Shown here: one piece after another, positions 20,906 to 33,448 of the stretch | Position numbering within the stretch: position 1 is the first letter of the stretch | Layout of the letters: each line of letters starts with the position of its first letter | NCBI RefSeq assembly: GCF_000699445.3 | Contig: NC_067195.1 | Location: forward strand, 52,246,465-52,310,464 | DNA from: Schistosoma haematobium | Taxonomy: Eukaryota; Platyhelminthes; Trematoda; Strigeidida; Schistosomatidae | Direction: 5' to 3' | Length of the DNA: 64,000 nt | Notes under the pieces: generated by a model | What the model was told of the DNA's origin: nothing | The model's input: only the letters and a program-made list of their open reading frames with translations | Database searches by the model: none | Position numbers and translations under genes: made by a program

Positions 20906-21724
20906 ATGACTCTCCTTCCCGATCAGTTGCAGCTACTACTAGATCGCCAGCAGCAGCGTTTCAGAGAAAGCCAGTTGAATGTTTTGGACAATTTACGCAC
21001 GCGACTGCTAAATCTCCCATGTTTCGGAGATGTGAAAGAGATTGACGAATTAATTTCTCACTTACATACTGAACTCGAGAATGACTGCAGGATATATGAA
21101 GATGAAAACAAAAGCCTCTATGAATCCCTTATGATCAGTAATGCAAACGAGGCAGTCGCTCATAATCCGTCCAGCGATGCGGGAATGTCCAGTTCAGAAT
21201 CATGCCCTGTTGTGGGTTCAAATCCCACTGTTCCTGAAACGTGTACAGACAGTGATGTACCCAGCTCACAGGAAGAAGATCTCTCATCAAATGCTCATAA
21301 ATTAATTACAGTGCCCTCTCATAAGGAAACAGGAAACAAATCGTGCAGTATACTGAGTCTAGCTGCTCCAAACGGTCCTCATCAGTCAACAACAGGAGAT
21401 TCTGATGAATCTTATTATCTAGATCCTCTTGTACCAGAAAATGTGTTAGATGCACCAAATGATGATCAGAAGTTTAATACAATTTTGATAGATGTTAATT
21501 ATCCCAGTGATCGACTATCCACAAATGAGATTTTCAAGGAATTCTATGATAATGTTCCAGAAGAATCGGACGTTGATGACCTCATATCAAGCGACGTTGG
21601 TCCACACTACTTAAGCACTTTTAGTGACTTCTCTGTTCCATGTGACAATTATGTATTAAATAAAGTCAAATTAATTTTAACTTGGGGATATGAGGACCCA
21701 ACATTATTTCGTGGGGGAGGATGA
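20906..21724 (+). CDS. gag-like ORF, unit 3
   Basis: Unit 20391-21786 (1396 bp). Protein identical to unit 1. Marker state G/G/G; long leader T-run. Confidence 0.68.
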   Translation: MTLLPDQLQLLLDRQQQRFRESQLNVLDNLRTRLLNLPCFGDVKEIDELISHLHTELENDCRIYEDENKSLYESLMISNANEAVAHNPSSDAGMSSSESCPVVGSNPTVPETCTDSDVPSSQEEDLSSNAHKLITVPSHKETGNKSCSILSLAAPNGPHQSTTGDSDESYYLDPLVPENVLDAPNDDQKFNTILIDVNYPSDRLSTNEIFKEFYDNVPEESDVDDLISSDVGPHYLSTFSDFSVPCDNYVLNKVKLILTWGYEDPTLFRGGG

Positions 21725-22300
21725 ACGCAGAAAATTTTAAAATCCGGATATTAACTTCCGATCTTTTTAAAAAAAAAAAGGGGAGGTGTTAGGATAGTCG
21801 GAAAAATATACCAATAATTATCGTGTTAAGTCTATGGTGGCCTTGGACCTTAAATGTACATTTCCTATTGGTCGATGTTTACTTCACTTGTTAAATATTT
21901 TGTAAATGTTGTTTCCTATTTTATGGTACGATGTATGCTTGATTGGTATATAAATAGAGTATGTTTGAAATATAATGATTCATAACTCAGAGGCTGTGAC
22001 TTGTGTTCTTGACTCAACTGGCTAGGACAGACAGCGAAGCAGGGCCAATCAGGGCACTAGGTCGTCCCTTACGTGTCACTGTCGCGGAAGCGGTCGATAA
22101 ATAACGCTGCGCATCTATCCTGCAGTCTCCCGTTACAACAATTGGCGACGGGGTAGAGAAAATTTCGAACCCTGTAATTGGACAAGATTCAGCCTATCTT
22201 TTTTTTGACCAATCAATATCCAGATTTGTCATCGGCGTCCTTGGGAATCATTGCTTGTTAATTGATTACAGTATTTCTCATTACCCTGCTGACTCAGGAA

Positions 22301-23119
22301 ATGACTCTCCTTCCCGATCAGTTGCAGCTACTACTAGATCGCCAGCAGCAGCGTTTCAGAGAAAGCCAGTTGAATGTTTTGGACAATTTACGCACGCGAC
22401 TGCTAAATCTCCCATGTTTCGGAGATGTGAAAGAGATTGACGAATTAATTTCTCACTTACATACTGAACTCGAGAATGACTGCAGGATATATGAAGATGA
22501 AAACAAAAGCCTCTATGAATCCCTTATGATCAGTAATGCAAACGAGGCAGTCGCTCATAATCCGTCCAGCGATGCGGGAATGTCCAGTTCAGAATCATGC
22601 CCTGTTGTGGGTTCAAATCCCACTGTTCCTGAAACGTGTACAGACAGTGATGTACCCAGCTCACAGGAAGAAGATCTCTCATCAAATGCTCATAAATTAA
22701 TTACAGTGCCCTCTCATAAGGAAACAGGAAACAAATCGTGCAGTATACTGAGTCTAGCTGCTCCAAACGGTCCTCATCAGTCAACAACAGGAGATTCTGA
22801 TGAATCTTATTATCTAGATCCTCTTGTACCAGAAAATGTGTTAGATGCACCAAATGATGATCAGAAGTTTAATACAATTTTGATAGATGTTAATTATCCC
22901 AGTGATCGACTATCCACAAATGAGATTTTCAAGGAATTCTATGATAATGTTCCAGAAGAATCGGACGTTGATGACCTCATATCAAGCGACGTTGGTCCAC
23001 ACTACTTAAGCACTTTTAGTGACTTCTCTGTTCCATGTGACAATTATGTATTAAATAAAGTCAAATTAATTTTAACTTGGGGATATGAGGACCCAACATT
23101 ATTTCGTGGGGGAGGATGA
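22301..23119 (+). CDS. gag-like ORF, unit 4
   Basis: Unit 21787-23180 (1394 bp). Protein identical to unit 1. Marker state G/G/G; leader T-run as in unit 1. Confidence 0.68.
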   Translation: MTLLPDQLQLLLDRQQQRFRESQLNVLDNLRTRLLNLPCFGDVKEIDELISHLHTELENDCRIYEDENKSLYESLMISNANEAVAHNPSSDAGMSSSESCPVVGSNPTVPETCTDSDVPSSQEEDLSSNAHKLITVPSHKETGNKSCSILSLAAPNGPHQSTTGDSDESYYLDPLVPENVLDAPNDDQKFNTILIDVNYPSDRLSTNEIFKEFYDNVPEESDVDDLISSDVGPHYLSTFSDFSVPCDNYVLNKVKLILTWGYEDPTLFRGGG

Positions 23120-23695
23120 ACGCAGAAAATTTTAAAATCCGGATATTAACTTCCGATCTTTTTAAAAAAAAAAGGGGAGGTGTTAGGATAGTCGGAAAAA
23201 TATACCAATAATTATCGTGTTAAGTCTATGGTGGCCTTGGACCTTAAATGTACATTTCCTATTGGTCGATGTTTACTTCACTTGTTAAATATTTTGTAAA
23301 TGTTGTTTCCTATTTTATGGTACGATGTATGCTTGATTGGTATATAAATAGAGTATGTTTGAAATATAATGATTCATAACTCAGAGGCTGTGACTTGTGT
23401 TCTTGACTCAACTGGCTAGGACAGACAGCGAAGCAGGGCCAATCAGGGCACTAGGTCGTCCCTTACGTGTCACTGTCGCGGAAGCGGTCGATAAATAACG
23501 CTGCGCATCTATCCTGCAGTCTCCCGTTACAACAATTGGCGACGGGGTAGAGAAAATTTCGAACCCTGTAATTGGACAAGATTCAGCCTATCTTTTTTTT
23601 TGACCAATCAATATCCAGATTTGTCATCGGCGTCCTTGGGAATCATTGCTTGTTAATTGATTACAGTATTTCTCATTACCCTGCTGACTCAGGAA

Positions 23696-24514
23696 ATGAC
23701 TCTCCTTCCCGATCAGTTGCAGCTACTACTAGATCGCCAGCAGCAGCGTTTCAGAGAAAGCCAGTTGAATGTTTTGGACAATTTACGCACGCGACTGCTA
23801 AATCTCCCATGTTTCGGAGATGTGAAAGAGATTGACGAATTAATTTCTCACTTACATACTGAACTCGAGAATGACTGCAGGATATATGAAGATGAAAACA
23901 AAAGCCTCTATGAATCCCTTATGATCAGTAATGCAAACGAGGCAGTCGCTCATAATCCGTCCAGCGATGCGGGAATGTCCAGTTCAGAATCATGCCCTGT
24001 TGTGGGTTCAAATCCCACTGTTCCTGAAACGTGTACAGACAGTGATGTACCCAGCTCACAGGAAGAAGATCTCTCATCAAATGCTCATAAATTAATTACA
24101 GTGCCCTCTCATAAGGAAACAGGAAACAAATCGTGCAGTATACTGAGTCTAGCTGCTCCAAACGGTCCTCATCAGTCAACAACAGGAGATTCTGATGAAT
24201 CTTATTATCTAGATCCTCTTGTACCAGAAAATGTGTTAGATGCACCAAATGATGATCAGAAGTTTAATACAATTTTGATAGATGTTAATTATCCCAGTGA
24301 TCGACTATCCACAAATGAGATTTTCAAGGAATTCTATGATAATGTTCCAGAAGAATCGGACGTTGATGACCTCATATCAAGCGACGTTGGTCCACACTAC
24401 TTAAGCACTTTTAGTGACTTCTCTGTTCCATGTGACAATTATGTATTAAATAAAGTCAAATTAATTTTAACTTGGGGATATGAGGACCCAACATTATTTC
24501 GTGGGGGAGGATGA
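23696..24514 (+). CDS. gag-like ORF, unit 5
   Basis: Unit 23181-24575 (1395 bp). Protein identical to unit 1. Marker state G/G/G; long leader T-run. Confidence 0.68.
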   Translation: MTLLPDQLQLLLDRQQQRFRESQLNVLDNLRTRLLNLPCFGDVKEIDELISHLHTELENDCRIYEDENKSLYESLMISNANEAVAHNPSSDAGMSSSESCPVVGSNPTVPETCTDSDVPSSQEEDLSSNAHKLITVPSHKETGNKSCSILSLAAPNGPHQSTTGDSDESYYLDPLVPENVLDAPNDDQKFNTILIDVNYPSDRLSTNEIFKEFYDNVPEESDVDDLISSDVGPHYLSTFSDFSVPCDNYVLNKVKLILTWGYEDPTLFRGGG

Positions 24515-25090
24515 ACGCAGAAAATTTTAAAATCCGGATATTAACTTCCGATCTTTTTTAAAAAAAAAGGGGAGGTGTTAGGATAGTCGGAAAAATATAC
24601 CAATAATTATCGTGTTAAGTCTATGGTGGCCTTGGACCTTAAATGTACATTTCCTATTGGTCGATGTTTACTTCACTTGTTAAATATTTTGTAAATGTTG
24701 TTTCCTATTTTATGGTACGATGTATGCTTGATTGGTATATAAATAGAGTATGTTTGAAATATAATGATTCATAACTCAGAGGCTGTGACTTGTGTTCTTG
24801 ACTCAACTGGCTAGGACAGACAGCGAAGCAGGGCCAATCAGGGCACTAGGTCGTCCCTTACGTGTCACTGTCGCGGAAGCGGTCGATAAATAACGCTGCG
24901 CATCTATCCTGCAGTCTCCCGTTACAACAATTGGCGACGGGGTAGAGAAAATTTCGAACCCTGTAATTGGACAAGATTCAGCCTATCTTTTTTTTTGACC
25001 AATCAATATCCAGATTTGTCATCGGCGTCCTTGGGAATCATTGCTTGTTAATTGATTACAGTATTTCTCATTACCCTGCTGACTCAGGAA

Positions 25091-25909
25091 ATGACTCTCC
25101 TTCCCGATCAGTTGCAGCTACTACTAGATCGCCAGCAGCAGCGTTTCAGAGAAAGCCAGTTGAATGTTTTGGACAATTTACGCACGCGACTGCTAAATCT
25201 CCCATGTTTCGGAGATGTGAAAGAGATTGACGAATTAATTTCTCACTTACATACTGAACTCGAGAATGACTGCAGGATATATGAAGATGAAAACAAAAGC
25301 CTCTATGAATCCCTTATGATCAGTAATGCAAACGAGGCAGTCGCTCATAATCCGTCCAGCGATGCGGGAATGTCCAGTTCAGAATCATGCCCTGTTGTGG
25401 GTTCAAATCCCACTGTTCCTGAAACGTGTACAGACAGTGATGTACCCAGCTCACAGGAAGAAGATCTCTCATCAAATGCTCATAAATTAATTACAGTGCC
25501 CTCTCATAAGGAAACAGGAAACAAATCGTGCAGTATACTGAGTCTAGCTGCTCCAAACGGTCCTCATCAGTCAACAACAGGAGATTCTGATGAATCTTAT
25601 TATCTAGATCCTCTTGTACCAGAAAATGTGTTAGATGCACCAAATGATGATCAGAAGTTTAATACAATTTTGATAGATGTTAATTATCCCAGTGATCGAC
25701 TATCCACAAATGAGATTTTCAAGGAATTCTATGATAATGTTCCAGAAGAATCGGACGTTGATGACCTCATATCAAGCGACGTTGGTCCACACTACTTAAG
25801 CACTTTTAGTGACTTCTCTGTTCCATGTGACAATTATGTATTAAATAAAGTCAAATTAATTTTAACTTGGGGATATGAGGACCCAACATTATTTCGTGGG
25901 GGAGGATGA
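25091..25909 (+). CDS. gag-like ORF, unit 6
   Basis: Unit 24576-25971 (1396 bp). Protein identical to unit 1. Marker state G/G/G; long leader T-run. Confidence 0.68.
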   Translation: MTLLPDQLQLLLDRQQQRFRESQLNVLDNLRTRLLNLPCFGDVKEIDELISHLHTELENDCRIYEDENKSLYESLMISNANEAVAHNPSSDAGMSSSESCPVVGSNPTVPETCTDSDVPSSQEEDLSSNAHKLITVPSHKETGNKSCSILSLAAPNGPHQSTTGDSDESYYLDPLVPENVLDAPNDDQKFNTILIDVNYPSDRLSTNEIFKEFYDNVPEESDVDDLISSDVGPHYLSTFSDFSVPCDNYVLNKVKLILTWGYEDPTLFRGGG

Positions 25910-26485
25910 ACGCAGAAAATTTTAAAATCCGGATATTAACTTCCGATCTTTTAAAAAAAAAAAAGGGGAGGTGTTAGGATAGTCGGAAAAATATACCAAT
26001 AATTATCGTGTTAAGTCTATGGTGGCCTTGGACCTTAAATGTACATTTCCTATTGGTCGATGTTTACTTCACTTGTTAAATATTTTGTAAATGTTGTTTC
26101 CTATTTTATGGTACGATGTATGCTTGATTGGTATATAAATAGAGTATGTTTGAAATATAATGATTCATAACTCAGAGGCTGTGACTTGTGTTCTTGACTC
26201 AACTGGCTAGGACAGACAGCGAAGCAGGGCCAATCAGGGCACTAGGTCGTCCCTTACGTGTCACTGTCGCGGAAGCGGTCGATAAATAACGCTGCGCATC
26301 TATCCTGCAGTCTCCCGTTACAACAATTGGCGACGGGGTAGAGAAAATTTCGAACCCTGTAATTGGACAAGATTCAGCCTATCTTTTTTTTGACCAATCA
26401 ATATCCAGATTTGTCATCGGCGTCCTTGGGAATCATTGCTTGTTAATTGATTACAGTATTTCTCATTACCCTGCTGACTCAGGAA

Positions 26486-27304
26486 ATGACTCTCCTTCCC
26501 GATCAGTTGCAGCTACTACTAGATCGCCAGCAGCAGCGTTTCAGAGAAAGCCAGTTGAATGTTTTGGACAATTTACGCACGCGACTGCTAAATCTCCCAT
26601 GTTTCGGAGATGTGAAAGAGATTGACGAATTAATTTCTCACTTACATACTGAACTCGAGAATGACTGCAGGATATATGAAGATGAAAACAAAAGCCTCTA
26701 TGAATCCCTTATGATCAGTAATGCAAACGAGGCAGTCGCTCATAATCCGTCCAGCGATGCGGGAATGTCCAGTTCAGAATCATGCCCTGTTGTGGGTTCA
26801 AATCCCACTGTTCCTGAAACGTGTACAGACAGTGATGTACCCAGCTCACAGGAAGAAGATCTCTCATCAAATGCTCATAAATTAATTACAGTGCCCTCTC
26901 ATAAGGAAACAGGAAACAAATCGTGCAGTATACTGAGTCTAGCTGCTCCAAACGGTCCTCATCAGTCAACAACAGGAGATTCTGATGAATCTTATTATCT
27001 AGATCCTCTTGTACCAGAAAATGTGTTAGATGCACCAAATGATGATCAGAAGTTTAATACAATTTTGATAGATGTTAATTATCCCAGTGATCGACTATCC
27101 ACAAATGAGATTTTCAAGGAATTCTATGATAATGTTCCAGAAGAATCGGACGTTGATGACCTCATATCAAGCGACGTTGGTCCACACTACTTAAGCACTT
27201 TTAGTGACTTCTCTGTTCCATGTGACAATTATGTATTAAATAAAGTCAAATTAATTTTAACTTGGGGATATGAGGACCCAACATTATTTCGTGGGGGAGG
27301 ATGA
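26486..27304 (+). CDS. gag-like ORF, unit 7
   Basis: Unit 25972-27366 (1395 bp). Protein identical to unit 1. Last unit whose LTR carries G at the first marker: state G/G/G. Confidence 0.68.
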   Translation: MTLLPDQLQLLLDRQQQRFRESQLNVLDNLRTRLLNLPCFGDVKEIDELISHLHTELENDCRIYEDENKSLYESLMISNANEAVAHNPSSDAGMSSSESCPVVGSNPTVPETCTDSDVPSSQEEDLSSNAHKLITVPSHKETGNKSCSILSLAAPNGPHQSTTGDSDESYYLDPLVPENVLDAPNDDQKFNTILIDVNYPSDRLSTNEIFKEFYDNVPEESDVDDLISSDVGPHYLSTFSDFSVPCDNYVLNKVKLILTWGYEDPTLFRGGG

Positions 27305-27880
27305 ACGCAGAAAATTTTAAAATCCGGATATTAACTTCCGATCTTTTAAAAAAAAAAAAGGGGAGGTGTTAGGATAGTCGGAAAAATATACCAATAATTA
27401 TCGTGTTAAGTCTATGGTGGCCTTGGACCTTAAATGTACATTTCCTATTGGTCGATGTTTACTTCACTTGTTAAATATTTTGTAAATGTTGTTTCCTATT
27501 TTATGGTACGATGTATGCTTGATTGGTATATAAATAGAGTATGTTTGAAATATAATGATTCATAACTCAGAGGCTGTGACTTGTGTTCTTGACTCAACTG
27601 GCTAGGACAGACAGCGAAGCAGGGCCAATCAGGGCACTAGGTCGTCCCTTACGTGTCACTGTCGCAGAAGCGGTCGATAAATAACGCTGCGCATCTATCC
27701 TGCAGTCTCCCGTTACAACAATTGGCGACGGGGTAGAGAAAATTTCGAACCCTGTAATTGGACAAGATTCAGCCTATCTTTTTTTTGACCAATCAATATC
27801 CAGATTTGTCATCGGCGTCCTTGGGAATCATTGCTTGTTAATTGATTACAGTATTTCTCATTACCCTGCTGACTCAGGAA

Positions 27881-28699
27881 ATGACTCTCCTTCCCGATCA
27901 GTTGCAGCTACTACTAGATCGCCAGCAGCAGCGTTTCAGAGAAAGCCAGTTGAATGTTTTGGACAATTTACGCACGCGACTGCTAAATCTCCCATGTTTC
28001 GGAGATGTGAAAGAGATTGACGAATTAATTTCTCACTTACATACTGAACTCGAGAATGACTGCAGGATATATGAAGATGAAAACAAAAGCCTCTATGAAT
28101 CCCTTATGATCAGTAATGCAAACGAGGCAGTCGCTCATAATCCGTCCAGCGATGCGGGAATGTCCAGTTCAGAATCATGCCCTGTTGTGGGTTCAAATCC
28201 CACTGTTCCTGAAACGTGTACAGACAGTGATGTACCCAGCTCACAGGAAGAAGATCTCTCATCAAATGCTCATAAATTAATTACAGTGCCCTCTCATAAG
28301 GAAACAGGAAACAAATCGTGCAGTATACTGAGTCTAGCTGCTCCAAACGGTCCTCATCAGTCAACAACAGGAGATTCTGATGAATCTTATTATCTAGATC
28401 CTCTTGTACCAGAAAATGTGTTAGATGCACCAAATGATGATCAGAAGTTTAATACAATTTTGATAGATGTTAATTATCCCAGTGATCGACTATCCACAAA
28501 TGAGATTTTCAAGGAATTCTATGATAATGTTCCAGAAGAATCGGACGTTGATGACCTCATATCAAGCGACGTTGGTCCACACTACTTAAGCACTTTTAGT
28601 GACTTCTCTGTTCCATGTGACAATTATGTATTAAATAAAGTCAAATTAATTTTAACTTGGGGATATGAGGACCCAACATTATTTCGTGGGGGAGGATGA
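27881..28699 (+). CDS. gag-like ORF, unit 8
   Basis: Unit 27367-28760 (1394 bp). Protein identical to unit 1. Transitional marker state A/G/G. Confidence 0.68.
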   Translation: MTLLPDQLQLLLDRQQQRFRESQLNVLDNLRTRLLNLPCFGDVKEIDELISHLHTELENDCRIYEDENKSLYESLMISNANEAVAHNPSSDAGMSSSESCPVVGSNPTVPETCTDSDVPSSQEEDLSSNAHKLITVPSHKETGNKSCSILSLAAPNGPHQSTTGDSDESYYLDPLVPENVLDAPNDDQKFNTILIDVNYPSDRLSTNEIFKEFYDNVPEESDVDDLISSDVGPHYLSTFSDFSVPCDNYVLNKVKLILTWGYEDPTLFRGGG

Positions 28700-29274
28700 A
28701 CGCAGAAAATTTTAAAATCCGGATATTAACTTCCGATCTTTTAAAAAAAAAAAGGGGAGGTGTTAGGATAGTCGGAAAAATATACCAATAATTATCGTGT
28801 TAAGTCTATGGTGGCCTTGGACCTTAAATGTACATTTCCTATTGGTCGATGTTTACTTCACTTGTTAAATATTTTGTAAATGTTGTTTCCTATTTTATGG
28901 TACGATGTATGCTTGATTGGTATATAAATAGAGTATGTTTGAAATATAATGATTCATAACTCAGAGGCTGTGACTTGTGTTCTTGACTCAACTGGCTAGG
29001 ACAGACAGCGAAGCAGGGCCAATCAGGGCACTAGGTCGTCCCTTACGTGTCACTGTCGCAGAAGCGGTCGATAAATAACGCTGCGCATCTATCCTGCAGT
29101 CTCCCGTTACAACAATTGGCGACGGGGTAGAGAAAATTTCGAACCCTGTAATTGGACAAGATTCAGCCTATCTTTTTTTTGACCAATCAATATCCAGATT
29201 TGTCATCGGCGTCCTTGAGAATCATTGCTTGTTAATTGATTACAGTATTTCTCATTACCCTGCTGACTCAGGAA

Positions 29275-30093
29275 ATGACTCTCCTTCCCGATCAGTTGCA
29301 GCTACTACTAGATCGCCAGCAGCAGCGTTTCAGAGAAAGCCAGTTGAATGTTTTGGACAATTTACGCACGCGACTGCTAAATCTCCCATGTTTCGGAGAT
29401 GTGAAAGAGATTGACGAATTAATTTCTCACTTACATACTGAACTCGAGAATGACTGCAGGATATATGAAGATGAAAACAAAAGCCTCTATGAATCCCTTA
29501 TGATCAGTAATGCAAACGAGGCAGTCGCTCATAATCCGTCCAGCGATGCGGGAATGTCCAGTTCAGAATCATGCCCTGTTGTGGGTTCAAATCCCACTGT
29601 TCCTGAAACGTGTACAGACAGTGATGTACCCAGCTCACAGGAAGAAGATCTCTCATCAAATGCTCATAAATTAATTACAGTGCCCTCTCATAAGGAAACA
29701 GGAAACAAATCGTGCAGTATACTGAGTCTAGCTGCTCCAAACGGTCCTCATCAGTCAACAACAGGAGATTCTGATGAATCTTATTATCTAGATCCTCTTG
29801 TACCAGAAAATGTGTTAGATGCACCAAATGATGATCAGAAGTTTAATACAATTTTGATAGATGTTAATTATCCCAGTGATCGACTATCCACAAATGAGAT
29901 TTTCAAGGAATTCTATGATAATGTTCCAGAAGAATCGGACGTTGATGACCTCATATCAAGCGACGTTGGTCCACACTACTTAAGCACTTTTAGTGACTTC
30001 TCTGTTCCATGTGACAATTATGTATTAAATAAAGTCAAATTAATTTTAACTTGGGGATATGAGGACCCAACATTATTTCGTGGGGGAGGATGA
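29275..30093 (+). CDS. gag-like ORF, unit 9
   Basis: Unit 28761-30153 (1393 bp). Protein identical to unit 1. First unit of the A/A/G block. Confidence 0.68.
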   Translation: MTLLPDQLQLLLDRQQQRFRESQLNVLDNLRTRLLNLPCFGDVKEIDELISHLHTELENDCRIYEDENKSLYESLMISNANEAVAHNPSSDAGMSSSESCPVVGSNPTVPETCTDSDVPSSQEEDLSSNAHKLITVPSHKETGNKSCSILSLAAPNGPHQSTTGDSDESYYLDPLVPENVLDAPNDDQKFNTILIDVNYPSDRLSTNEIFKEFYDNVPEESDVDDLISSDVGPHYLSTFSDFSVPCDNYVLNKVKLILTWGYEDPTLFRGGG

Positions 30094-30667
30094 ACGCAGA
30101 AAATTTTAAAATCCGGATATTAACTTCCGATCTTTTAAAAAAAAAAGGGGAGGTGTTAGGATAGTCGGAAAAATATACCAATAATTATCGTGTTAAGTCT
30201 ATGGTGGCCTTGGACCTTAAATGTACATTTCCTATTGGTCGATGTTTACTTCACTTGTTAAATATTTTGTAAATGTTGTTTCCTATTTTATGGTACGATG
30301 TATGCTTGATTGGTATATAAATAGAGTATGTTTGAAATATAATGATTCATAACTCAGAGGCTGTGACTTGTGTTCTTGACTCAACTGGCTAGGACAGACA
30401 GCGAAGCAGGGCCAATCAGGGCACTAGGTCGTCCCTTACGTGTCACTGTCGCAGAAGCGGTCGATAAATAACGCTGCGCATCTATCCTGCAGTCTCCCGT
30501 TACAACAATTGGCGACGGGGTAGAGAAAATTTCGAACCCTGTAATTGGACAAGATTCAGCCTATCTTTTTTTTGACCAATCAATATCCAGATTTGTCATC
30601 GGCGTCCTTGAGAATCATTGCTTGTTAATTGATTACAGTATTTCTCATTACCCTGCTGACTCAGGAA

Positions 30668-31501
30668 ATGACTCTCCTTCCCGATCAGTTGCAGCTACTA
30701 CTAGATCGCCAGCAGCAGCGTTTCAGAGAAAGCCAGTTGAATGTTTTGGACAATTTACGCACGCGACTGCTAAATCTCCCATGTTTCGGAGATGTGAAAG
30801 AGATTGACGAATTAATTTCTCACTTACATACTGAACTCGAGAATGACTGCAGGATATATGAAGATGAAAACAAAAGCCTCTATGAATCCCTTATGATCAG
30901 TAATGCAAACGAGGCAGTCGCTCATAATCCGTCCAGCGATGCGGGAATGTCCAGTTCAGAATCATGCCCTGTTGTGGGTTCAAATCCCACTGTTCCTGAA
31001 ACGTGTACAGACAGTGATGTACCCAGCTCACAGGAAGAAGATCTCTCATCAAATGCTCATAAATTAATTACAGTGCCCTCTCATAAGGAAACAGGAAACA
31101 AATCGTGCAGTATACTGAGTCTAGCTGCTCCAAACGGTCCTCATCAGTCAACAACAGGAGATTCTGATGAATCTTATTATCTAGATCCTCTTGTACCAGA
31201 AAATGTGTTAGATGCACCAAATGATGATCAGAAGTTTAATACAATTTTGATAGATGTTAATTATCCCAGTGATCGACTATCCACAAATGAGATTTTCAAG
31301 GAATTCTATGATAATGTTCCAGAAGAATCGGACGTTGATGACCTCATATCAAGCGACGTTGGTCCACACTACTTAAGCACTTTTAGTGACTTCTCTGTTC
31401 CATGTGACAATTATGTATTAAATAAAGTCAAATTAATTTTAACTTGGGGATATGAGGACCCAACATTATTTCGTGGGGAGGATGAACGCAGAAAATTTTA
31501 A
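30668..31501 (+). CDS. gag-like ORF, unit 10 (variant C-terminus)
   Basis: Unit 30154-31543 (1390 bp). One G is missing from the G-run before the usual stop, so the last residues change from GGG to GEDERRKF and the protein is 277 aa. The following polypurine tract also has one G fewer. Marker state A/A/G. Confidence 0.66.
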   Translation: MTLLPDQLQLLLDRQQQRFRESQLNVLDNLRTRLLNLPCFGDVKEIDELISHLHTELENDCRIYEDENKSLYESLMISNANEAVAHNPSSDAGMSSSESCPVVGSNPTVPETCTDSDVPSSQEEDLSSNAHKLITVPSHKETGNKSCSILSLAAPNGPHQSTTGDSDESYYLDPLVPENVLDAPNDDQKFNTILIDVNYPSDRLSTNEIFKEFYDNVPEESDVDDLISSDVGPHYLSTFSDFSVPCDNYVLNKVKLILTWGYEDPTLFRGEDERRKF

Positions 31502-32057
31502 AATCCGGATATTAACTTCCGATCTTTTAAAAAAAAAGGGAGGTGTTAGGATAGTCGGAAAAATATACCAATAATTATCGTGTTAAGTCTATGGTGGCCT
31601 TGGACCTTAAATGTACATTTCCTATTGGTCGATGTTTACTTCACTTGTTAAATATTTTGTAAATGTTGTTTCCTATTTTATGGTACGATGTATGCTTGAT
31701 TGGTATATAAATAGAGTATGTTTGAAATATAATGATTCATAACTCAGAGGCTGTGACTTGTGTTCTTGACTCAACTGGCTAGGACAGACAGCGAAGCAGG
31801 GCCAATCAGGGCACTAGGTCGTCCCTTACGTGTCACTGTCGCAGAAGCGGTCGATAAATAACGCTGCGCATCTATCCTGCAGTCTCCCGTTACAACAATT
31901 GGCGACGGGGTAGAGAAAATTTCGAACCCTGTAATTGGACAAGATTCAGCCTATCTTTTTTTTGACCAATCAATATCCAGATTTGTCATCGGCGTCCTTG
32001 AGAATCATTGCTTGTTAATTGATTACAGTATTTCTCATTACCCTGCTGACTCAGGAA

Positions 32058-32876
32058 ATGACTCTCCTTCCCGATCAGTTGCAGCTACTACTAGATCGCC
32101 AGCAGCAGCGTTTCAGAGAAAGCCAGTTGAATGTTTTGGACAATTTACGCACGCGACTGCTAAATCTCCCATGTTTCGGAGATGTGAAAGAGATTGACGA
32201 ATTAATTTCTCACTTACATACTGAACTCGAGAATGACTGCAGGATATATGAAGATGAAAACAAAAGCCTCTATGAATCCCTTATGATCAGTAATGCAAAC
32301 GAGGCAGTCGCTCATAATCCGTCCAGCGATGCGGGAATGTCCAGTTCAGAATCATGCCCTGTTGTGGGTTCAAATCCCACTGTTCCTGAAACGTGTACAG
32401 ACAGTGATGTACCCAGCTCACAGGAAGAAGATCTCTCATCAAATGCTCATAAATTAATTACAGTGCCCTCTCATAAGGAAACAGGAAACAAATCGTGCAG
32501 TATACTGAGTCTAGCTGCTCCAAACGGTCCTCATCAGTCAACAACAGGAGATTCTGATGAATCTTATTATCTAGATCCTCTTGTACCAGAAAATGTGTTA
32601 GATGCACCAAATGATGATCAGAAGTTTAATACAATTTTGATAGATGTTAATTATCCCAGTGATCGACTATCCACAAATGAGATTTTCAAGGAATTCTATG
32701 ATAATGTTCCAGAAGAATCGGACGTTGATGACCTCATATCAAGCGACGTTGGTCCACACTACTTAAGCACTTTTAGTGACTTCTCTGTTCCATGTGACAA
32801 TTATGTATTAAATAAAGTCAAATTAATTTTAACTTGGGGATATGAGGACCCAACATTATTTCGTGGGGGAGGATGA
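32058..32876 (+). CDS. gag-like ORF, unit 11
   Basis: Unit 31544-32934 (1391 bp). Protein identical to unit 1. State A/A/G; short polypurine A-run. Confidence 0.68.
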   Translation: MTLLPDQLQLLLDRQQQRFRESQLNVLDNLRTRLLNLPCFGDVKEIDELISHLHTELENDCRIYEDENKSLYESLMISNANEAVAHNPSSDAGMSSSESCPVVGSNPTVPETCTDSDVPSSQEEDLSSNAHKLITVPSHKETGNKSCSILSLAAPNGPHQSTTGDSDESYYLDPLVPENVLDAPNDDQKFNTILIDVNYPSDRLSTNEIFKEFYDNVPEESDVDDLISSDVGPHYLSTFSDFSVPCDNYVLNKVKLILTWGYEDPTLFRGGG

Positions 32877-33448
32877 ACGCAGAAAATTTTAAAATCCGGA
32901 TATTAACTTCCGATCTTTTAAAAAAAAGGGGAGGTGTTAGGATAGTCGGAAAAATATACCAATAATTATCGTGTTAAGTCTATGGTGGCCTTGGACCTTA
33001 AATGTACATTTCCTATTGGTCGATGTTTACTTCACTTGTTAAATATTTTGTAAATGTTGTTTCCTATTTTATGGTACGATGTATGCTTGATTGGTATATA
33101 AATAGAGTATGTTTGAAATATAATGATTCATAACTCAGAGGCTGTGACTTGTGTTCTTGACTCAACTGGCTAGGACAGACAGCGAAGCAGGGCCAATCAG
33201 GGCACTAGGTCGTCCCTTACGTGTCACTGTCGCAGAAGCGGTCGATAAATAACGCTGCGCATCTATCCTGCAGTCTCCCGTTACAACAATTGGCGACGGG
33301 GTAGAGAAAATTTCGAACCCTGTAATTGGACAAGATTCAGCCTATCTTTTTTTTGACCAATCAATATCCAGATTTGTCATCGGCGTCCTTGAGAATCATT
33401 GCTTGTTAATTGATTACAGTATTTCTCATTACCCTGCTGACTCAGGAA